The position numbers were made by a program, and so were the translations under genes. Positions 35,204-43,274 of a stretch of DNA of 54,643 nucleotides are shown here, piece after piece. The stretch comes from UBA1388 sp964555515 (GTDB lineage: Bacteria > Patescibacteriota > Microgenomatia > UBA1400 > PJMF01). The stretch lies in assembly GCA_964555515.1 (NCBI GenBank), contig CAZKSJ010000004.1, positions 1 to 54,643 of the forward strand, in the 5' to 3' direction. Below the pieces are notes generated by a model, which was given only the letters and a program-made list of their open reading frames with translations, was not told the DNA's origin and ran no database searches. Position 1 is the first letter of the stretch. Each line of letters begins with the position of its first letter.

Positions 35204-35566
35204 ATGATCAAGAAGTCTCGGAATCGATTTTTCGAAAAATATCAGCTGCTTATGCCAACAGATGAACAAATTAGAAATGCCGTGTTAAGCCTGGTGGCAC
35301 AAGTGCCACCAGGTAAAGTGACCACATATGGTGTGCTTGGCCAGGTGTTGAAGATCAACCCTCGGCAGATAGGCCGGGTGCTCCACTCCAACACCAACCC
35401 GATTAAGTACCCTTGCCATCGAGTGGTACATGGTGATGGCACCACTGCCGCTGGGTACGCCTTTGGTGGGGCTGGCAAACAACAGTCTTTACTTGAGAAA
35501 GAAGGTGTTATTTTCGATGGCAAAAGGGTAGTCTTAGTCAATCACTTCTTTGCCGATTTTCACTAA
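35204..35566 (+). CDS. O6-alkylguanine-DNA alkyltransferase-type protein (DNA-binding/active-site domain only)
   Basis: 120 residues; a second start at residue 17 (MPTDEQIRNAV) is possible. It is the C-terminal methyltransferase domain: VPPGKVTTYGVLGQVL, the recognition helix RQIGRVLHSN with its arginine, and the active site YPCHRVVHGDG with C71. The cysteine is present, so it is an alkyl-acceptor enzyme rather than the alkyltransferase-like type that has Trp there. The usual N-terminal domain is absent, as in many short homologues. It repairs O6-alkylguanine. Confidence 0.9.
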   Translation: MIKKSRNRFFEKYQLLMPTDEQIRNAVLSLVAQVPPGKVTTYGVLGQVLKINPRQIGRVLHSNTNPIKYPCHRVVHGDGTTAAGYAFGGAGKQQSLLEKEGVIFDGKRVVLVNHFFADFH

Positions 35567-35956
35567 TTTTTGACCAGTTTTTTGAGCTAGTTAAGTATCT
35601 TTAGATAAATTTATATAAGTTGATGATAATGGGGAATTATTGCAAAAAATAAAATATACTTCAAAATAAATAAACCCAAGTAAAAAAATGTTCAATACTG
35701 GTTAAAAACTCAAACTAAGCAAAATTAGCCAGGTGATTATGTGGACATTGATAGTATAGTTCAAACCTGCTTCTTGAAGAAATTTCCAAATAAAAGGCGA
35801 AATTTGAGATTTTGGAAGTTTTGGGTAGTGAGTAATAGCAACTTAGTTGCGCGTTGGTGTGACAAAAGTGCAGGTAGCTGCAATTCAAGTCAAAAACAGG
35901 TAAAATGCTATGGGTGTTCTTCGAGTAGGGGGTGTTGACCGTTTTGACAGCAAATT
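35567..35956. other. AT-rich intergenic region
   Basis: No convincing gene in 390 bp. A 65-codon plus-strand frame (35741-35938) has unusual composition and no ribosome site and was not accepted. A TAAAAT at about 35899 could be the -10 of the following glycosyltransferase gene. Confidence 0.4.
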
Positions 35957-36844
35957 ATGAAAAACATTGATCATTCAAGTAAAATATTCGGCATAAGCTT
36001 CTTTGGCGGTTCAAATGATCAACTGCTAATGACATTAACCAAACACACTTCTAGCGCCAATCGGCTGATAACGGTGGTCACGCCCAACCCAGAACAAGTT
36101 GTTGAGTCCCGAAAGAATCCAGACTTTCTAGATCATATTAAGTCAGCAGACTATGCTTTGCCTGATGGGGTAGGCATCGTCCGAGCTTCCCAGCTGTTAT
36201 CGATTCCTCTTGGTCAACCTGTTATAAAAGAGAGAATTACCGGCATTGATATTGTTTCGAGATTGCTGATCTGGGCGGCACACACTAGTAAAGTTGTCCT
36301 GGTGGTGGGCGGTCGGGGTTACCAGCATACAGAATGGTCGGTAACCAGTGCCTATCAAGCATTGGGGTTGAGTCGGCTCAACTTGACGATTCATCAGCTA
36401 TTATCAGAAGAGCGGGCGGCAGCACATCAGGCTTCAGCGGTGAATGTGCTCCCAACCCAGCTTGAGCATTGGTATTGGCATGAAGGCTATCAAGACATCT
36501 CGGCTCCAACCACTAATGAGGAAAAGCTACTGAGTAAGGCAATCAAAGAGTTGCAGCCAGACATCGTGTTTGTGGCTTTTGGTGCTCCGTATCAAGAGTC
36601 CTGGCTGATGCAGCATCGAGAGGTTTTGGAGCAGGCTGGCACTAAGATTGGCATGGTAGTGGGGGGCTCGTTTGATATTCTGCTGGGCAGAATCAAACGA
36701 GCCCCACGAGTTTTGCAAAAAGTTGGCCTTGAATGGTTATTTAGACTCATCCAACAACCACACCGCTTCAAAAGGCAACTTAAATTGATTGAATTCATCA
36801 AGTTGGTTCTGGTTGAAGCGAGGCTTCAGCTTGATCACCCCTAA
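35957..36844 (+). CDS. WecG/TagA/CpsF-family glycosyltransferase
   Basis: 295 residues. This family moves an N-acetyl-aminosugar onto lipid-linked sugar in teichoic-acid or capsule-type polymer synthesis. Signatures in order: VTPNPEQVVESRK, SADYALPDGVGIV (active-site Asp), GIDIVSRLL, VVLVVGGRG, PDIVFVAFGAPYQESW, and GGSFDILLGRIKRAPRVLQKVGLEW ending RLIQQPHRFKRQ. An insertion (about 155-190, HWYWHEGYQDIS) is not in the family core. Together with murD and the O-antigen-ligase-like gene it suggests a surface polysaccharide. Confidence 0.92.
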   Translation: MKNIDHSSKIFGISFFGGSNDQLLMTLTKHTSSANRLITVVTPNPEQVVESRKNPDFLDHIKSADYALPDGVGIVRASQLLSIPLGQPVIKERITGIDIVSRLLIWAAHTSKVVLVVGGRGYQHTEWSVTSAYQALGLSRLNLTIHQLLSEERAAAHQASAVNVLPTQLEHWYWHEGYQDISAPTTNEEKLLSKAIKELQPDIVFVAFGAPYQESWLMQHREVLEQAGTKIGMVVGGSFDILLGRIKRAPRVLQKVGLEWLFRLIQQPHRFKRQLKLIEFIKLVLVEARLQLDHP

Positions 36845-36905
36845 CCACCCACATCACCCGACGGAGCGCAAGAGATTGTGGTTGACTTTCGTCAAAGCCG
36901 GAAAT

Positions 36906-37226
36906 TCAACTGCTAGGTTGTTCTTCCTCTGGAGTAATTCCCAGTAACCACAGCACTGCCTCTTTTTTGTAGCGTCGATCACCTCTTGAATTGATTCTAA
37001 TGGCGGGCAGCTTGCCTCGTTTACCCCAACGTTTGATGGTGAGAGGAGACACGCGGAGCAAGTCGGCGACCTCACGGACGGTGAGTAGGTCTGGTAAGTT
37101 GTGAATGTCCAACTTGCTGGCGTCATCAGCGCGGCCAGTTTTTTTGTCTTCATCGCTTTCATCGAGGTAGGCCATCGAGGAGCGATTGATGTTCATGGTT
37201 GGCTCAGGAGTAGTTTGATTGTTCAT
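36906..37226 (-). CDS. MerR/excisionase-type helix-turn-helix protein
   Basis: 106 residues from ATG 37226 (MNNQTTPEP), with AAGGA about 12 nt upstream. An acidic, Asn-rich N-terminal half is followed by the HTH_17 domain (LLTVREVADLLRVSPLTIKRWGKRGKLPAIRI, then RRYKKEAVLWLLG). Such proteins are excisionase-like DNA-bending factors or small regulators. It may control itself through the palindrome at 37417-37434. No recombinase gene is adjacent. Confidence 0.8.
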   Translation of the reverse strand: MNNQTTPEPTMNINRSSMAYLDESDEDKKTGRADDASKLDIHNLPDLLTVREVADLLRVSPLTIKRWGKRGKLPAIRINSRGDRRYKKEAVLWLLGITPEEEQPSS

Positions 37227-37232
37227 GGGCAA

Positions 37233-37593
37233 GACTTCCTTTCAAGGGTCTAGTGTCCAGTTATGGATGCAACTTACTACTAATAATTAATGTAAAGGCG
37301 GTCACTCCATAACCGGTGAGAAGTATGACAAAAGTGAGCTTTACAACTACAAAAGTAGCAGAGTATCTATAAGTCGGTCAAGGGGTAAAATGAGCTATTT
37401 TGAGACCAAAATGCATAGTGCAAAGTTTTGCACTAAACAGACCTATATAATAATTAAACACATCCTATAGCTAATTGTTTGTGGAAAACTTGTGAGTTTG
37501 CTTGAGTTAGCGTGGGAAATAATCTTAACTATAAATGGAAGTGAATTTTATCGATCACTGGTGTTTGCTAGGTGAGGCAAAAATTGTGTACAA
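37233..37593. other. Regulatory intergenic region between the HTH gene and the rplL terminator
   Basis: AT-rich, no gene. On the minus strand TTGACC (37376-37381), followed 18 nt later by TACTTT, is a weak promoter for the HTH gene. The palindrome at 37417-37434 lies upstream of it. Confidence 0.4.
37417..37434. promoter_or_regulatory. Perfect palindrome AGTGCAAA-GT-TTTGCACT
   Basis: Two 8-bp arms around a 2-bp centre, within an AT-rich stretch near a TATATAAT-like sequence. This is a classical dimer operator shape, about 190 bp upstream of the HTH gene. Confidence 0.5.
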
Positions 37594-37620
37594 ACAAAAA
37601 ACCCCGCCTAAAGACGGGGT
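37594..37620 (-). terminator. Rho-independent terminator after rplL
   Basis: On the minus strand the stem ACCCCGTC/GGCGGGGT (37601-37620, loop TTTA) is followed by TTTTTTG. It ends the rplJ-rplL transcript. Confidence 0.9.
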
Positions 37621-37648
37621 TGATTGTTGTCATTTTGACGGTTGAAGC

Positions 37649-38089
37649 TTACTTAAGCTCAACTACGCAACCAGCTTCTTCCAAAGCTTTTTTGGCTGCT
37701 TCAGCGTCCTCCTTTTTGGCACCTTCCAAGACTGGCTTGGGAGCTGATTCCACAAAGGCTTTCGCTTCACCCAAACCTAATTCTGGTTTGAGACCACGGA
37801 CGGCTTTAATCGCCCCGATTTTGTTTGAACCAGCATCTTTTAGGATGACGTCAAACTCGGTTTGTTCTTCAACGGCGGCTGCTTCTCCTGCTGCGGCTGG
37901 CATCATGCCACCCATCATCATCGGAGCGGCGGCGCTGACGCCAAACTCGTCCTCGAGTGCGCTGACCAATTCAGAAACTTCCATTAAAGTCAGTTTCTTG
38001 ACGCTATCTACAATTGCCTGCACTGGTTTTGAGAGAGTTTTGCTCTCTTTTTCCTCAGCTACAGTTTCTTTTTTGGTGTCTTCTGCCAT
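37649..38089 (-). CDS. rplL: Ribosomal protein bL12 (L7/L12)
   Basis: Stalk protein that recruits translation factors. 146 residues, some 20 longer than usual because of a charged N-terminal tail (MAEDTKKETVAEEKESK). The dimerisation domain (VDSVKKLTLMEVSELVSALEDEFGV), a flexible Ala/Met/Gly hinge, and the C-terminal domain (FDVILKDAGSNKIGAIKAVRGLKPELGLGEAK) are complete. Ribosome site AAGGAA. It is 94 nt after rplJ. Confidence 0.97.
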   Translation of the reverse strand: MAEDTKKETVAEEKESKTLSKPVQAIVDSVKKLTLMEVSELVSALEDEFGVSAAAPMMMGGMMPAAAGEAAAVEEQTEFDVILKDAGSNKIGAIKAVRGLKPELGLGEAKAFVESAPKPVLEGAKKEDAEAAKKALEEAGCVVELK

Positions 38090-38183
38090 ATATTCCTTTC
38101 TTGAAGTTTAGTTGCTTTTGAGACACTAATTATTACTGATTATGTTTTTCGTTACTTGGTAATTTATGCAATCGATTATTTTT

Positions 38184-38693
38184 CTACTCAGACTTCTGAT
38201 CGGCGATCGCTTTTAAGGCGTAAACTAAATTCCTGGGTCCGGCTTTCATGACATTAACCAAGCCCGAACCTGGACTTTGCAAACGGTTGATCAGGTTGGC
38301 GATCAGCTCGTTCATACTCGGCAATTTGCTTAGGTTCTCCACCTCTTCAGGGGAGAGTACCCTGTCTTGATAAATACCTTGCTTGATAGTCAACTTCTCA
38401 TTATCATTGTGGAACTTAAACAGAGCCTTGATAGCCGATACCTCATCTTCCAAAGACAAAATCAAGGCGCTCATGCCGGACAATGATTCTTGAAGCCTGT
38501 CTTTGCCCACAGCCACATTAATCAGCGTATTCTTAGTAACAATCATTTTGCCGCCCGCAGCTTTAAGTTCGCGGCGTAAAGTCACCTGGTCGTTAACCGT
38601 GGTCCCAGCGTAGTCCACAATTGCCACTGACTTCGCTTGAGAGAATAGCTCTTTCAGTTCTTCAACTTGCTTGATGTTTTGTTTGCTTGGCAT
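38184..38693 (-). CDS. rplJ: Ribosomal protein uL10
   Basis: Base of the ribosomal stalk and partner of bL12. 169 residues. Typical N-terminal domain (SKQNIKQVEELKELF, SVAIVDYAGTTV, LRRELKAAGGKMIVTKNTL) and a C-terminal helix for bL12. Ribosome site AAGGAAAAGAAAG. A 235-nt leader with a terminator-like hairpin precedes it, fitting autogenous control. Confidence 0.96.
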   Translation of the reverse strand: MPSKQNIKQVEELKELFSQAKSVAIVDYAGTTVNDQVTLRRELKAAGGKMIVTKNTLINVAVGKDRLQESLSGMSALILSLEDEVSAIKALFKFHNDNEKLTIKQGIYQDRVLSPEEVENLSKLPSMNELIANLINRLQSPGSGLVNVMKAGPRNLVYALKAIADQKSE

Positions 38694-38798
38694 ATTGCTT
38701 TCTTTTCCTTGATTTGCGTTCGATTTTTAATCGACATTTATCGTACCTCATCTGACTAGCATCCAGTGGAGCTAGCTAGTCCAAAAATCCCAAAGGAG

Positions 38799-38942
38799 AA
38801 AAAAATGACTCCTGAATTGAGGAGTCTTTTGTCAGCTTCTTTGATGGGTCGACGTACTAGTCAACTATCTATCAAGCTGGTTATTACTTTCCTCGGCGTG
38901 ACTTATTTTTTTGCGCGCTGTCTTTGGACGAGGTGGATTATA
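38799..38942 (-). promoter_or_regulatory. rplJ leader with promoter and terminator-like hairpin
   Basis: On the minus strand TATAAT (38937-38942) starts a leader of about 235 nt. GACTCCT/AGGAGTC (38807-38826, loop CAATTC) followed by a T-run (38799-38805) forms a rho-independent terminator shape 105 nt before the ATG. L10 leaders elsewhere bind L10-L12 and can use such attenuators. It is assigned on position and shape only. Confidence 0.6.
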
Positions 38943-39138
38943 TCAAATGTTGGAAAAATTTGCACCATCACTTCTTGGTCTGAATTCTGCCTGCGTTTTG
39001 CCAGATTATTTATATTTCGTTTTTTTACGTTCCTCGATCATGTGGATACCTTGTCGATGGCTGTGAAGTTGATCGACTGACAGTTGAGTAGCCGATTGTG
39101 AGTAGCCGAATACAAGCCACCGAGTAATTGATTGGCAG

Positions 39139-39168
39139 TTGAGTGATAAGCGACTGATTGTGGTACGA
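39139..39168 (+). promoter_or_regulatory. Leaderless-type promoter of the 39176 gene
   Basis: TTGAGT (39139-39144), an 18-nt spacer, and the extended -10 TGGTACGAT (box 39163-39168), which ends 7 nt before the ATG. Confidence 0.5.
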
Positions 39169-39175
39169 TGAAATC

Positions 39176-39583
39176 ATGCTTATCACTAATCCCAACAACC
39201 CAACCCCTCAAGTCGGACAAATCATGTACTGCGAACACCAAAAAGATGATGGTCAATTTGAGGTTGCCTCCATAAATTTTATTGATGAAGAACCAGGGGA
39301 CGGGCAGTGGATGAATACCGAGCTCGCTATCATGGAGGACATCGGTGATGGATTGCAAGTTTATGGAGGTGGCGCTGGAGGGTCTTTTACCGCCGGAAGT
39401 ATGCCACACCAATACACGCGTTTGGCCACAGATGAAGACTTACAGAAGTTCATTCAGCTTTTTAAAGAAGGTAAAACTCAAGATCCAGAGGAAAATTTGC
39501 AGACGTGGTTGGAAAAAGTGCGGACTGATGAGATTTTGTTGGATGAAGAAAAACAAAGAATCGTACGTTTGGCAAATAGCTGA
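39176..39583 (+). CDS. Hypothetical acidic protein
   Basis: 135 residues from ATG 39176 (MLITNPNNPTPQVG). The frame opens 6 codons earlier with TTG, but that part overlaps the -10 box. An acidic beta-rich first half (DGQFEVASINFIDEEPGDGQWMN, LQVYGGGAGGSF) and an acidic helical end. No family was recognised. It is followed 48 nt later by the gene at 39631 on the same strand. Confidence 0.6.
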   Translation: MLITNPNNPTPQVGQIMYCEHQKDDGQFEVASINFIDEEPGDGQWMNTELAIMEDIGDGLQVYGGGAGGSFTAGSMPHQYTRLATDEDLQKFIQLFKEGKTQDPEENLQTWLEKVRTDEILLDEEKQRIVRLANS

Positions 39584-39630
39584 ATTGGGCGATTTTGATT
39601 TTGCGATTTTGTTAAAAAAAGAAAACAGTG

Positions 39631-41064
39631 ATGCCAGGAGAAGTTAATCAGCTCACTTCAGCAGATCCTTTAGCAGATCAACCAGACGGTCAACCAACAG
39701 CTCAGGAAGCATATCAGGGAGAGGGTCAGGTAGAAGCGCCAGCAACTCAACTAGAGCCCTCTTCACATACTTCTAAATGGAAACCTTCCATAAGAGAATT
39801 TATTAGACGTAATATCACTCCAAGAAATAGAGCAAATCGGCACGAACCTGTACCTCCCAAGCCTGTTCAGACACATACTAGAAGAGCAGTGTTGCAGGCA
39901 TTTTTAGGAGTAGGGGCGGTGGCATTTACTGGGAAAGTGGGCAGAGTTTTGCAGCAAAATCCGCACTTTACAGAAAAAGCTGTCCGTTCGATTCGGGAGG
40001 GCAAGGCACTAGGAGACATACAAGAAATCCTTGAGTCACAGCTAGGTTTAGGAAATCGGCCAATCGACTTGATGAGCACTGATGCTCGTTCTAAATTTCC
40101 CACAGAACCTTGGATGGAAAGAGTAGCCGAATCGATGCAGGTACTTGAAGTCAAGCAAAGCAAAGAATCTTTTCCCGTCCTGATATTTGATGCGACAGAA
40201 TCAACGCAGGTCTTACCAGTTGAGAAGAAGGTTGTTCAGCAGTCCAACAACGTTTTAACCACGGTGTTTTTTGATCTAGGGGAAACCATGAATTCAAGGC
40301 ATGGTTTGGTGTTGCCAGGACCACAATTTGCCATTCCTCCTCAGAAGATAGGAGAGGTATCGCGATATAACCAGTACTTGATGTGGGCGAGGGCAGTTGG
40401 GCAAGAGCCTAATTCCTTGTACACATCAAGAGGTCAGCGCGGTGGGGTCGTTTTGACCGGGAATGGTAAATTGCTCGTGGCTAATCCACAAGAGTTTGAA
40501 CAACAAGGGCAAGTTTTTGATGACCCCAATCGCCTTGACAGGCCACAAGCCATGCAGGAATATGCATTTATTATCGACTCTGATGATCTGAAAGGATCTT
40601 TTCAAACCATGGAAACCGCCTCAGAAGGTTTGCTGAAAGATCTTCTCTACAGTTCGTCTACTAGCGCGCTGGTCACAATCTACAAGGATGATGGTTCTTT
40701 TCATACCTATGTATTGGTTTGCACGCAACGTGATCCACAAGCACAAGAGGCAGCAGATAACCAACTTCATCTCAATCCATTGCAGCTTTCGTCGTTAATC
40801 AAACAGTTAATGGACGCGCAAGGAGGCAAGAGATTTGTAATTGCTTGGCCGGATCCATCACCAGAATCAGCGAGCTGTTACACTAATTATGCAGCAGATG
40901 ATCAAGAACTGATCACACAAGATTATCTGTTTGAAGGAAAGCGGCCAGAATGGATGGATGAAATAGGGGCGAGCAAACAAATACTTCGTACACCTGGGTC
41001 ATCGGCAGCTGTGGCAGCGCCCACTACTTCATTCCCGTGGTGGTTAATGACTAGCAGCAGGTAA
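39631..41064 (+). CDS. Hypothetical protein with Tat-like N-terminal anchor
   Basis: 477 residues from ATG 39631. A hydrophilic 75-residue N-terminus is followed by HTRRAVLQAFLGVGAVAFTG (about 81-100), a twin-arginine-like signal or anchor. The rest is soluble and mixed alpha/beta (FPVLIFDATEST, NNVLTTVFFDLGETMNSRHG, RGGVVLTGNGKLLVANPQEF, LVTIYKDDGSFHTYVLV). A distant resemblance to phosphodiester-glycosidase (NAGPA-type) domains is possible but weak. The C-terminus is Ser/Ala/Trp-rich. The function is unknown. Confidence 0.6.
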   Translation: MPGEVNQLTSADPLADQPDGQPTAQEAYQGEGQVEAPATQLEPSSHTSKWKPSIREFIRRNITPRNRANRHEPVPPKPVQTHTRRAVLQAFLGVGAVAFTGKVGRVLQQNPHFTEKAVRSIREGKALGDIQEILESQLGLGNRPIDLMSTDARSKFPTEPWMERVAESMQVLEVKQSKESFPVLIFDATESTQVLPVEKKVVQQSNNVLTTVFFDLGETMNSRHGLVLPGPQFAIPPQKIGEVSRYNQYLMWARAVGQEPNSLYTSRGQRGGVVLTGNGKLLVANPQEFEQQGQVFDDPNRLDRPQAMQEYAFIIDSDDLKGSFQTMETASEGLLKDLLYSSSTSALVTIYKDDGSFHTYVLVCTQRDPQAQEAADNQLHLNPLQLSSLIKQLMDAQGGKRFVIAWPDPSPESASCYTNYAADDQELITQDYLFEGKRPEWMDEIGASKQILRTPGSSAAVAAPTTSFPWWLMTSSR

Positions 41065-41277
41065 TATTTTACCACTCGATTTGTTGCGGAAAACTTTTTT
41101 TCGATGACGATAAGTTTTGCTTGAGTTTATTGAGTCGACTAGCGTAGCGAGTATCCTCTCGAGGGTCGTGCAGTTTATGAACTGGTTCTTGAGCGGAGTA
41201 GAGCGGACGATGGTAATTAATACACATCTGCGCTGCATTGCATTTTTTTGATATTAATTGTAATATGAGCTCCGTTT

Positions 41278-41358
41278 ATGTTGGACCGCCACATTCTGAC
41301 CAGCAGCTATGTCGGCCTTATTCAAAAGAAGGTAATTTTGTCGGGGGTGGCAAGGTAA
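41278..41358 (+). CDS. Leader peptide candidate (26 residues)
   Basis: ATG 41278, TAA at 41356-41358. The peptide starts MLDRHILTSSYVGL and ends ILSGVAR. No Shine-Dalgarno; the start is about 5 nt from the predicted transcript start. It overlaps the antiterminator strand. Confidence 0.4.
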   Translation: MLDRHILTSSYVGLIQKKVILSGVAR

Positions 41359-41386
41359 AAACTAAACCAAGAAGCGAAACACCAAC

Positions 41387-41411
41387 CCCCGCCAACAAAG
41401 CGGGGTTTTTT
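41387..41411 (+). terminator. Rho-independent terminator or attenuator
   Basis: CCCCGC (41387-41392) and GCGGGG (41400-41405) form a stem closed by CAACAAA, followed by TTTTTT (41406-41411). It could also end transcripts from the 39631 gene, but the nearby promoter and downstream gene favour an attenuator. Confidence 0.85.
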
Positions 41412-41448
41412 AATACCAAATCGGTGTGTCGCTTTAGAAGGGAAAAAG

Positions 41449-41631
41449 ATGCAAACAGCTCATGTTTCATCACCGTACTCAGCCAAATCTTTGCGGGCAT
41501 TGGAGCAAACTCTGCAAATTCACCGCGCTTTGGTCTGGATCGATCCCGCTACCAATCAATTAGCCGTCAAGCGTATTACTCCAGTTTCGCGGTTAGAATC
41601 CGTGAATGAGGCACCAACCATGCCTGCTTGA
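41449..41631 (+). CDS. Small hypothetical protein (60 residues) behind the attenuator
   Basis: Ribosome site AGAAGGG lies 6 nt before ATG 41449. The product has a helix (SAKSLRALEQTLQIHRALVW) and a beta-type segment (IDPATNQLAVKRITPVSRLE). No family was recognised. The preceding leader suggests tight control. Confidence 0.5.
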   Translation: MQTAHVSSPYSAKSLRALEQTLQIHRALVWIDPATNQLAVKRITPVSRLESVNEAPTMPA

Positions 41632-41721
41632 CGATTATAGAGTCATCGGCGACAGAGTTGAGTCGTGGTACGTTTACAATTTATATTTTCAAACGGTGAC
41701 CAAGGTACTCTGTCGCTGGGT

Positions 41722-42456
41722 TTAAGAGCCGGTATGGCCGAGCAGTTCAATTTCATACGAATAGACAGGTAATTTAGGGAAATTGGGTACTTCTGCGGCT
41801 GTGTTGAAAAAGAATTCTTGTGCTGTTGGCCGGATGACGATGGCGAGGAACAAGCTGGGGTCTACTACGAGTTTTTGTTTTCGCTTAGGGTAAAGTCGTA
41901 CTTCGTCACTGAAGAAAAATTGAGAATCTGGATTGCGAATGGGAATCAGGTGAACACAATTGTGTTTAATTTGACCGATGCCTAGCTCAAGCCTGAGGTG
42001 ATCCCATTCCGAATAATGTTGCCTGAAATCTTGGCCAATTGCGTGCAATTGACTAGGATACTTGGCAAGCAAGCCCTTCCTGTCTACAATCACTGCAAAG
42101 TTAGTATCGCGATCGTTGTCAGCGTAAGCACTTGCTTCCGATCTCGGACCATAATGCTTGCATGCAATATACCTCATGGATAATGGACCGTTGCCCAGCA
42201 TGGCAAAGGAGATGGTTTTGTCTGCAAAACGGTAGTATTCTTCTCTTATCATATTGCCTGGCAAAATTCCTTGAAGAAAAAAACTTGTTAAAGTGAATTG
42301 AAAACTCAGAAAACATTCATGATTGGGCGGCACTCTCTGGCCATGAACCAAATTGCCAGCAGCAAAAATCACTTCTTTTGACGGTGATCCCTCTTGATCC
42401 ACTAGCAGCCGAGTCTCAACTGGTCGGCTTGGCACGTACTCAGGTCTGATTGGCAT
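41722..42456 (-). CDS. Hypothetical soluble protein
   Basis: 244 residues starting MPIRPEYVPSRPVETR. Mixed beta-rich sequence without signal peptide or membrane helix (EECYLSF-like beta strands, IACKHYGPRSEASAYADND, FAVIVDRKGLLAKYP, KQKLVVDPSLFLAIVIRP). No family was recognised. It stands alone between the 60-residue gene (convergent) and the membrane-protein cluster (divergent). Confidence 0.6.
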   Translation of the reverse strand: MPIRPEYVPSRPVETRLLVDQEGSPSKEVIFAAGNLVHGQRVPPNHECFLSFQFTLTSFFLQGILPGNMIREEYYRFADKTISFAMLGNGPLSMRYIACKHYGPRSEASAYADNDRDTNFAVIVDRKGLLAKYPSQLHAIGQDFRQHYSEWDHLRLELGIGQIKHNCVHLIPIRNPDSQFFFSDEVRLYPKRKQKLVVDPSLFLAIVIRPTAQEFFFNTAAEVPNFPKLPVYSYEIELLGHTGS

Positions 42457-42599
42457 GTTGCTTTAGAAATTATTGGAATACTTCAACTCTCGGGGAGTAT
42501 TCTACACCCGAAAGTTTTCGCCCCAAGAATATCAATTTAAATTTGAGAAGGATATTTCTCACTGAAATAAATCATAGAGCTGTATATGAGAGTCTATTT

Positions 42600-42610
42600 T
42601 CTGCTACGAT
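42600..42610 (+). promoter_or_regulatory. Extended -10 of the 42617 gene
   Basis: TGCTACGAT (box 42605-42610) ends 6 nt before the ATG, with no ribosome site. Predicted leaderless. Confidence 0.45.
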
Positions 42611-42616
42611 GAAAGT

Positions 42617-43219
42617 ATGAGGTCAAGTTTAAAAATATACATAGTATCCATTGCAATTTCTCTCGGTTTAGTTGTCTTCGTGTTCTATTTAGACGTAGCG
42701 AATGGAAATATTGTTCTGTCACAACTTTCGTGGCCAATTGTTTATAAGTTTCTCACATTGCTGGCCGGATTCATTATTGTTGTAAATAGCTATTTACATA
42801 GAGTAGAAGAGAGACGAAGCATAAGATTGAACTTAAAACAAAAAACGCCAACAACCAATAATCGTCAATTGTTTAAGGTTTTCATTGGGGCTGTCTTGAT
42901 TATACTAATTCAATATGGAGTGCCCGTACTCGAAATAAGGTTGGAACAAAACTTAAGCGATGCTTGTATCATTTATCACCGCCAACATGGTCACTTTCCA
43001 TCTTCTGAGGAAGAAATATCTCGAAATACAAAGGTGCCAAAAATATTTTTTAAATACAATACTGTTTTCCCTACAGAACCTGGTAGATGTGATTTACTAG
43101 TTTTTGATAGTTTGCGCTATGTTTCAGTGCAACCCACCATTTCTGGTCAGTACCAAGTTACGAAGCAAGTGCTTCCCATAGAGCAGCTGCTTCCGTCGAG
43201 ATATCAGGATCAATCTTGA
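42617..43219 (+). CDS. Small membrane protein with an external C-terminal domain
   Basis: 200 residues with three membrane helices (about 6-25, 38-58, 88-108) and a basic cytoplasmic loop (HRVEERRSIRLNLKQK). An exterior C-terminal part begins EIRLEQNLSDACIIYHRQHGHFPSSEEE, and that segment resembles the pilin-like pattern of short helix then HG.(F/Y)P. The product of 43658 has the same layout (EQSLQDYHAQHQ), so the two are probably paralogues. The function is unknown. Confidence 0.65.
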   Translation: MRSSLKIYIVSIAISLGLVVFVFYLDVANGNIVLSQLSWPIVYKFLTLLAGFIIVVNSYLHRVEERRSIRLNLKQKTPTTNNRQLFKVFIGAVLIILIQYGVPVLEIRLEQNLSDACIIYHRQHGHFPSSEEEISRNTKVPKIFFKYNTVFPTEPGRCDLLVFDSLRYVSVQPTISGQYQVTKQVLPIEQLLPSRYQDQS

Positions 43220-43274
43220 TGGCAACGTGAAGATGTTAGTCGTTTTTCTTTTGTTGATATTTTAATTAAAAAAA

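Larger units (their letters stand above)
41238..41411 (+). promoter_or_regulatory. Attenuator-type leader with leader ORF before the 41449 gene
   Basis: TTGCAT (41238-41243), a 17-nt spacer and TAATAT (41261-41266) are a good promoter; transcription would start near 41273. A 26-codon frame begins at 41278 and ends at 41358. Its last codons contain CGGGGGTGG (41342-41350), which can pair with CCAACCCCCG (41382-41391, one bulged A). That pairing competes with the terminator stem CCCCGC/GCGGGG and its T6. The layout is that of ribosome-controlled attenuation, but no run of one amino acid is seen in the leader peptide. Confidence 0.55.

Noticed and set aside
35741..35938. 65-codon Cys- and Lys-rich frame
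   Set aside because: No ribosome site, odd composition and no neighbour logic; probably chance in AT-rich intergenic DNA.
38766..39080. Plus-strand 104-codon frame
   Set aside because: It overlaps the rplJ leader, hairpin and promoter on the other strand and has no homologous look.
41238..41609. Plus-strand 123-codon frame
   Set aside because: It would read through the promoter -35 and a strong terminator; the composition is not protein-like.
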